Virus record (IMG/VR): IMGVR_UViG_3300023292_000056
Coordinates: 1 to 23,053 of that record
Reading direction: 5' to 3' (one strand)
DNA from: a virus
Length of the DNA: 23,053 nucleotides
The notes beneath the pieces were generated by a model. It ran no database searches, was not told the origin of the DNA, and saw nothing but the letters and a program-made list of their open reading frames with translations. Positions 19,716-23,053 of this stretch are shown here, piece by piece (positions within the stretch are counted from its first letter, which is position 1; every line of letters starts with the position of its first letter). Position numbers and translations under genes: made by a program.

Positions 19716-21773
19716 ATGGAAACCGAAAGGCTAGTTATATATATAGATGTCAAATCTAATAAATCCGATAATGCACTTAAATCTGTTAATAGTAGTTTAA
19801 CAAAAATAAATTCAAACTTGCAAAGTCAAACTGCTATACTTAAAAAGTCTGGAGAGTCTTATTCTAAATTATCTACTAGGATTATTAAGACTGTTACCAG
19901 TTTTAAAAAATTCAATAATGTACTTAACAAAAAATCAGGCGTAACTTCTATGAACAAGAATTTAGGTCTTTCTATAGCTAAGTTTACTGCTGTTATTTAT
20001 GGCTTGAAAAGAATTACTAACGCTTTCGCTGGGTTTATTAAAGAAAGTAACTCTTATGTAGAGAACTTAAACCTATTCCAAGTAACATTCGGTGACCTTA
20101 ATAAAGAAGCACTAGCTTTTGCGAAAAACTATTCATCAGCACTAGGGTTAGACCCTAGTATTGTTATGCGTGATATGGGTTTCTTCAACCAAATCGCAAC
20201 TGGTTTTGGTCTTGCAACAGATAAAGCCTTTGCTATGTCTAAGACACTAACACAGATTTCTTACGATTTAAGTTCGTTCATTAACATACCGATTGCTGAT
20301 GCGGTTACTAAGGTGCAATCAGGTATTGCTGGCGAGTTAGAACCACTTAGAAGAGTTGGTTACGCACTTGATGAAGCTACCCTACAACAATTGGCATACA
20401 GTAAGGGTATAAATACATCAATTAGGGCTATGACACAAAAAGAAAAGGTTCAATTAAGAGCAGTAGCTATTTATGAACAGTCTACTAATGTATTGAATGA
20501 TTTAGCACAAACAATAGAAAGCCCAGCTAACCAATTAAGGGTTTTAAACCAACAAATAACATTGTTGAAACGGTCAATAGGTAATGTATTCATACCTATG
20601 CTTAATAAGGTTATACCATACCTAAGAGCATTTATTGAAGTTCTTACAGATAGCTTTAATGTTATGTCTAAGTTCTTCGGGTTTGAGATACAAGGGGCAA
20701 GAGAAGCGGCAGCTACTAACTATTTAGACAGTGTAACAGCTAGTGCTGAAGAAACAGAAAAGGCTTTGAGCAAGGCTTTATTCTCTTTCGATAAGTTTGA
20801 AACACTAGGTGGTGCTAGTACAAAAACTGCTACCGAAACTACATCTACTATTGATATTGACATTCCAGAGTATGACGCACTTGTTGGATTGACTGGTAAC
20901 ATTGATGACATAAAAGAGCAAGTAGAGGGATTTATTCCAACTCTACAGACGATAGGTGGGTTAGTAGCTGCAATAACAGTATCTAAGTTATTAGGTAGCT
21001 TGTCTTTAGTATCGCTATTTCTTAGTGGGATAGCACTAGCGTTTATAGCTTTATACATTGAAGATGAAGATTTTAGAGAAAGCATTGATGCTTTGGGTGT
21101 ATCTTTAAAGGCAGCGTTTGAAAAAGCAAAGCCAGCTATTCTTTGGGTTTGTGAGGGAATTGTTTGGTTTATAGAAAAGTTTGTAGAAGCAACTGCGTGG
21201 GTACTTGATTTCTTAGAACAAAACAGAGTGTTAGCAGTAGTATTAGGTGTATTAGCAGCAGCAATATGGGTTATAAACATAGCTATGGCAGCTAATCCTG
21301 TAGGTTTATTAATTATTGGCATAGGTATCTTAATTGGATTGTTTGCGTTATTAGTTAATTGGATAGTAAAAAGTTGGGATAAGATCAGCCTATTTGTTAA
21401 GAAAGTTGTTAATTTACTTGTAAAAGATTGGGATATAGGTATAAAGCATATAGAAAAAATAGAATATGAACCTTTACCACAGTACGCAACTGGAGGTTTC
21501 CCACAAAGCGGAAATGCTTTTATTGCAAACGAGAGTGGTACATCAGAATGGATAGGAAAGAACGGTAACAGTTCCGCAGTAGTTAATGACACACAAATGA
21601 GCGATATTATGCAACAAGCCGTAAAGCAAGGCGTAATACAAGCACTAGCACAAAGTGGCAATAAGAACACTGATAGGGAATTAGTTATCAATATAGATGG
21701 GCAAGAGTTAGCAAGGGCAAATACAAATAATCAACTTGATGCTTTTAGCGAAGTTGGGATTGTACTTAATTAG
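19716..21773 (+). CDS. Tail tape measure protein
   Basis: A 685-residue protein. The N-terminal region is coiled coil (VNSSLTKINSNLQSQTAILK), followed by the conserved tape-measure segment FGDLNKEALAFAKNYSSALG with LDPSIVMRDMGFFNQIATGF and ELEPLRRVGYALDEATLQQL. Hydrophobic segments lie at about 425-448 and 505-550, the latter containing MAANPVGLLIIGIGILIG, a typical membrane-insertion motif. The C-terminus carries ATGGFPQSGNAFIANESGTS, also common in these proteins. It sets tail length and enters the host membrane at infection. The length predicts a fairly short tail. RBS is AAAGGAGATAG. Confidence 0.93.
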   Translation: METERLVIYIDVKSNKSDNALKSVNSSLTKINSNLQSQTAILKKSGESYSKLSTRIIKTVTSFKKFNNVLNKKSGVTSMNKNLGLSIAKFTAVIYGLKRITNAFAGFIKESNSYVENLNLFQVTFGDLNKEALAFAKNYSSALGLDPSIVMRDMGFFNQIATGFGLATDKAFAMSKTLTQISYDLSSFINIPIADAVTKVQSGIAGELEPLRRVGYALDEATLQQLAYSKGINTSIRAMTQKEKVQLRAVAIYEQSTNVLNDLAQTIESPANQLRVLNQQITLLKRSIGNVFIPMLNKVIPYLRAFIEVLTDSFNVMSKFFGFEIQGAREAAATNYLDSVTASAEETEKALSKALFSFDKFETLGGASTKTATETTSTIDIDIPEYDALVGLTGNIDDIKEQVEGFIPTLQTIGGLVAAITVSKLLGSLSLVSLFLSGIALAFIALYIEDEDFRESIDALGVSLKAAFEKAKPAILWVCEGIVWFIEKFVEATAWVLDFLEQNRVLAVVLGVLAAAIWVINIAMAANPVGLLIIGIGILIGLFALLVNWIVKSWDKISLFVKKVVNLLVKDWDIGIKHIEKIEYEPLPQYATGGFPQSGNAFIANESGTSEWIGKNGNSSAVVNDTQMSDIMQQAVKQGVIQALAQSGNKNTDRELVINIDGQELARANTNNQLDAFSEVGIVLN

Positions 21774-21785
21774 GAGATAGATATA

Positions 21786-21968
21786 ATGTTTGAGAAAGGT
21801 AAATTGTTTATTCATAACAGTGATGAATATTCTGAATATATAGTATCAGATAAAAATATAAAAAACGATTGTGTTAATCATAAAGTAATGGAAGAAGCAG
21901 TAAAAAAAGCTGTAACTGAAGCACTAGCTAAAAACGCTTATAAAGTAGAGGTGCATAATGGCAAATAA
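21786..21968 (+). CDS. Small protein, 60 aa
   Basis: A 60-residue protein starting MFEKGKLFIHNSDEYSEYIV and ending with a helix EEAVKKAVTEALAKNAYKVE. That helix resembles the C-terminal part of the tape measure gene just upstream (QQAVKQGVIQALAQSG), so it may be a relative of that module. It is preceded by AGGAGATAGATATA and overlaps the next ATG by eleven bases. Function is unknown; a minor tail role is likely. Confidence 0.6.
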   Translation: MFEKGKLFIHNSDEYSEYIVSDKNIKNDCVNHKVMEEAVKKAVTEALAKNAYKVEVHNGK

Positions 21969-23053
21969 CACAATACCAGAAAACACAGTTATATTAAGTA
22001 GACCTGACTTTAACGAGGCTGTTACTCTTACTTCAGCTAAGGTTAGCGATATAAGTACACTTTTTAATAAGGCTTATGTCGGCAATGCTAACCCAGAAGA
22101 GGGTAGGGCTTTAAATGGTAGTATGCCAGATATAGACAATTATTCTACAGCAAGAGTGCCTAGAGTTAAAGTGTTGTGTAATTATACTGATATAGCTACT
22201 TATAGACTGTTTTACGAATTTATTAATAACCAAAAATATAATCAGTTCTATGCAACTTATTATGATGAACACACAAACGAAGTAGTAACTAAGGCTATGT
22301 ACTCATATCCTAGCGAGTTTGCTGAGTACCACCGAAAAGGCAGAGAGATATTAGGCGTGTTTGGTTTAGAAGTGAACCTAGTAGGCACACTGAATACACT
22401 GGATAGCTATCACATAGTTTATAATGATAATATTGATGGTAGTGGTGCAACAGTAGTGCAAGGAGATTTATCATACGGTGAAGCAGTACTGTTAAAGGAT
22501 AATGCTGAATTTACTGTTGCTGGAAAAACTATAGAAGAATGGAACGACAAAGCTGATGGAACTGGTAGAAGTTATCCTACATCAAGCTATCAAATAATGT
22601 ATAACAGTTTGAACCTATACGCAATATATAGCACTACAACTCTTTACACTTGCACATTTAATTATCAAGGTGCAGTACAACCAGCTAGTGAGGAAGAAAC
22701 TAATACTGAAAACTGGTTGCCTAGCAAAGAAGTTATGTTAGGAAGTCCTATAGGAGTATTGCCTATACCAACTTATAAAATAGAAAACACAGCTGAAGAA
22801 GAAGTTACAGTATATACATTTGGACAGGAAGAACCACTAACAGTAGGTGGTTGGACTAACATACCATACGACAAGTATAGAGATAACGACACAGCATATA
22901 AAACTGACTTCTTGGACAAAATAGCTAATGGTACTATTACACTATACACAGACACTCCAGCTACTAATTGGGGTATAAAGGGTGATAGCACATTATATGC
23001 GTTATGGTTCTCAGTAGACCAAACATTGTCTTACGATACTACTGGTGGAGAAT
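21958..23053 (+). CDS. Tail protein with InlB-type (Flg_new) repeats (partial)
   Basis: ATG 21958 opens a frame without stop to the window end (365 residues seen). Residues 1-148 form a domain found at the place of distal-tail proteins (DUF6711-like in pattern: LNGSMPDIDNYSTARVPRVK, FYEFINNQKYNQFYATYYDE). From about residue 151 come InlB B-repeat/Flg_new-like units: YHIVYNDNIDGSG, WNDKADGTGRSY and LNLYAIY complete the first unit (to about 222); weaker copies follow with LYTCTFNYQGA and STLYALW. Such repeats are beta-grasp adhesion modules in bacterial surface proteins, so host-cell or matrix binding is likely. The overlap with the previous gene suggests coupling, as no strong RBS is seen. Confidence 0.75.
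   Translation, partial: MANNTIPENTVILSRPDFNEAVTLTSAKVSDISTLFNKAYVGNANPEEGRALNGSMPDIDNYSTARVPRVKVLCNYTDIATYRLFYEFINNQKYNQFYATYYDEHTNEVVTKAMYSYPSEFAEYHRKGREILGVFGLEVNLVGTLNTLDSYHIVYNDNIDGSGATVVQGDLSYGEAVLLKDNAEFTVAGKTIEEWNDKADGTGRSYPTSSYQIMYNSLNLYAIYSTTTLYTCTFNYQGAVQPASEEETNTENWLPSKEVMLGSPIGVLPIPTYKIENTAEEEVTVYTFGQEEPLTVGGWTNIPYDKYRDNDTAYKTDFLDKIANGTITLYTDTPATNWGIKGDSTLYALWFSVDQTLSYDTTGGE

Noticed and set aside
20720-21691. 323-codon minus-strand frame within the tape measure gene
   Set aside because: A shadow of the tape measure codon usage; no RBS, low-complexity Ser/Ala/Pro product, no promoter.
1-23053. CRISPR arrays, IS elements, integrase or attachment sites
   Set aside because: No spaced repeat array, transposase, integrase or duplicated tRNA-end attachment core is visible.

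Overview
The window is about 23 kb of an AT-rich, tailed-phage (siphovirus) genome or prophage. The host is probably a low-GC Gram-positive bacterium: ribosome binding sites are strong and AGGAGG-like, promoters are near-consensus sigma-A type, and the head/tail genes are of Firmicutes-phage type. The genetic code looks standard, because TAA, TAG and TGA are all used as normal stops next to well-placed downstream starts. No integrase, holin or lysin is present, so lifestyle cannot be judged.

Left part (1-4925): the tail end of a C5-cytosine methyltransferase; small early genes; a GIY-YIG-like fragment without its catalytic half; a PAPS-reductase-like gene interrupted by one in-frame amber codon; a ribbon-helix-helix-like protein; and a DUF927-type replication ATPase. 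Downstream of the ATPase is an intergenic region with iterated AGTGGTAC boxes and AT-rich stretches, a good replication-origin candidate.

Packaging region (4973-11083): a small-terminase-like gene and the large terminase are separated by about 3.6 kb of accessory DNA. This holds a decayed reading frame, a GC-rich repeat-dense island, a four-gene minus-strand mini-operon of very small proteins (one a 26-residue lipopeptide) with its own promoter and bidirectional terminator, a divergent regulatory region, a plus-strand promoter with small unknown genes, an N6-adenine methyltransferase and a zinc-ribbon/HTH protein.

Between terminase and portal (11084-12061) lie a HExxH protein, a small Cys-rich protein, and a separate noncoding transcription unit: perfect-consensus promoter, a structured leader with a 9-bp stem ending in ACCA, a tRNA with initiator-tRNA hallmarks, and a terminator. 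A second perfect-consensus promoter then drives the structural operon.

Structural operon (12094 to the window end): SPP1-type portal, Com-like zinc ribbon, scaffold, decoration protein, lambda-gpE-type capsid, head-tail connector, closure, gp10-like and tail-terminator proteins, tail tube, tail-assembly chaperones joined by a probable -1 frameshift at GGGTTTT, tape measure, and a tail protein with InlB-type repeats that runs off the window.
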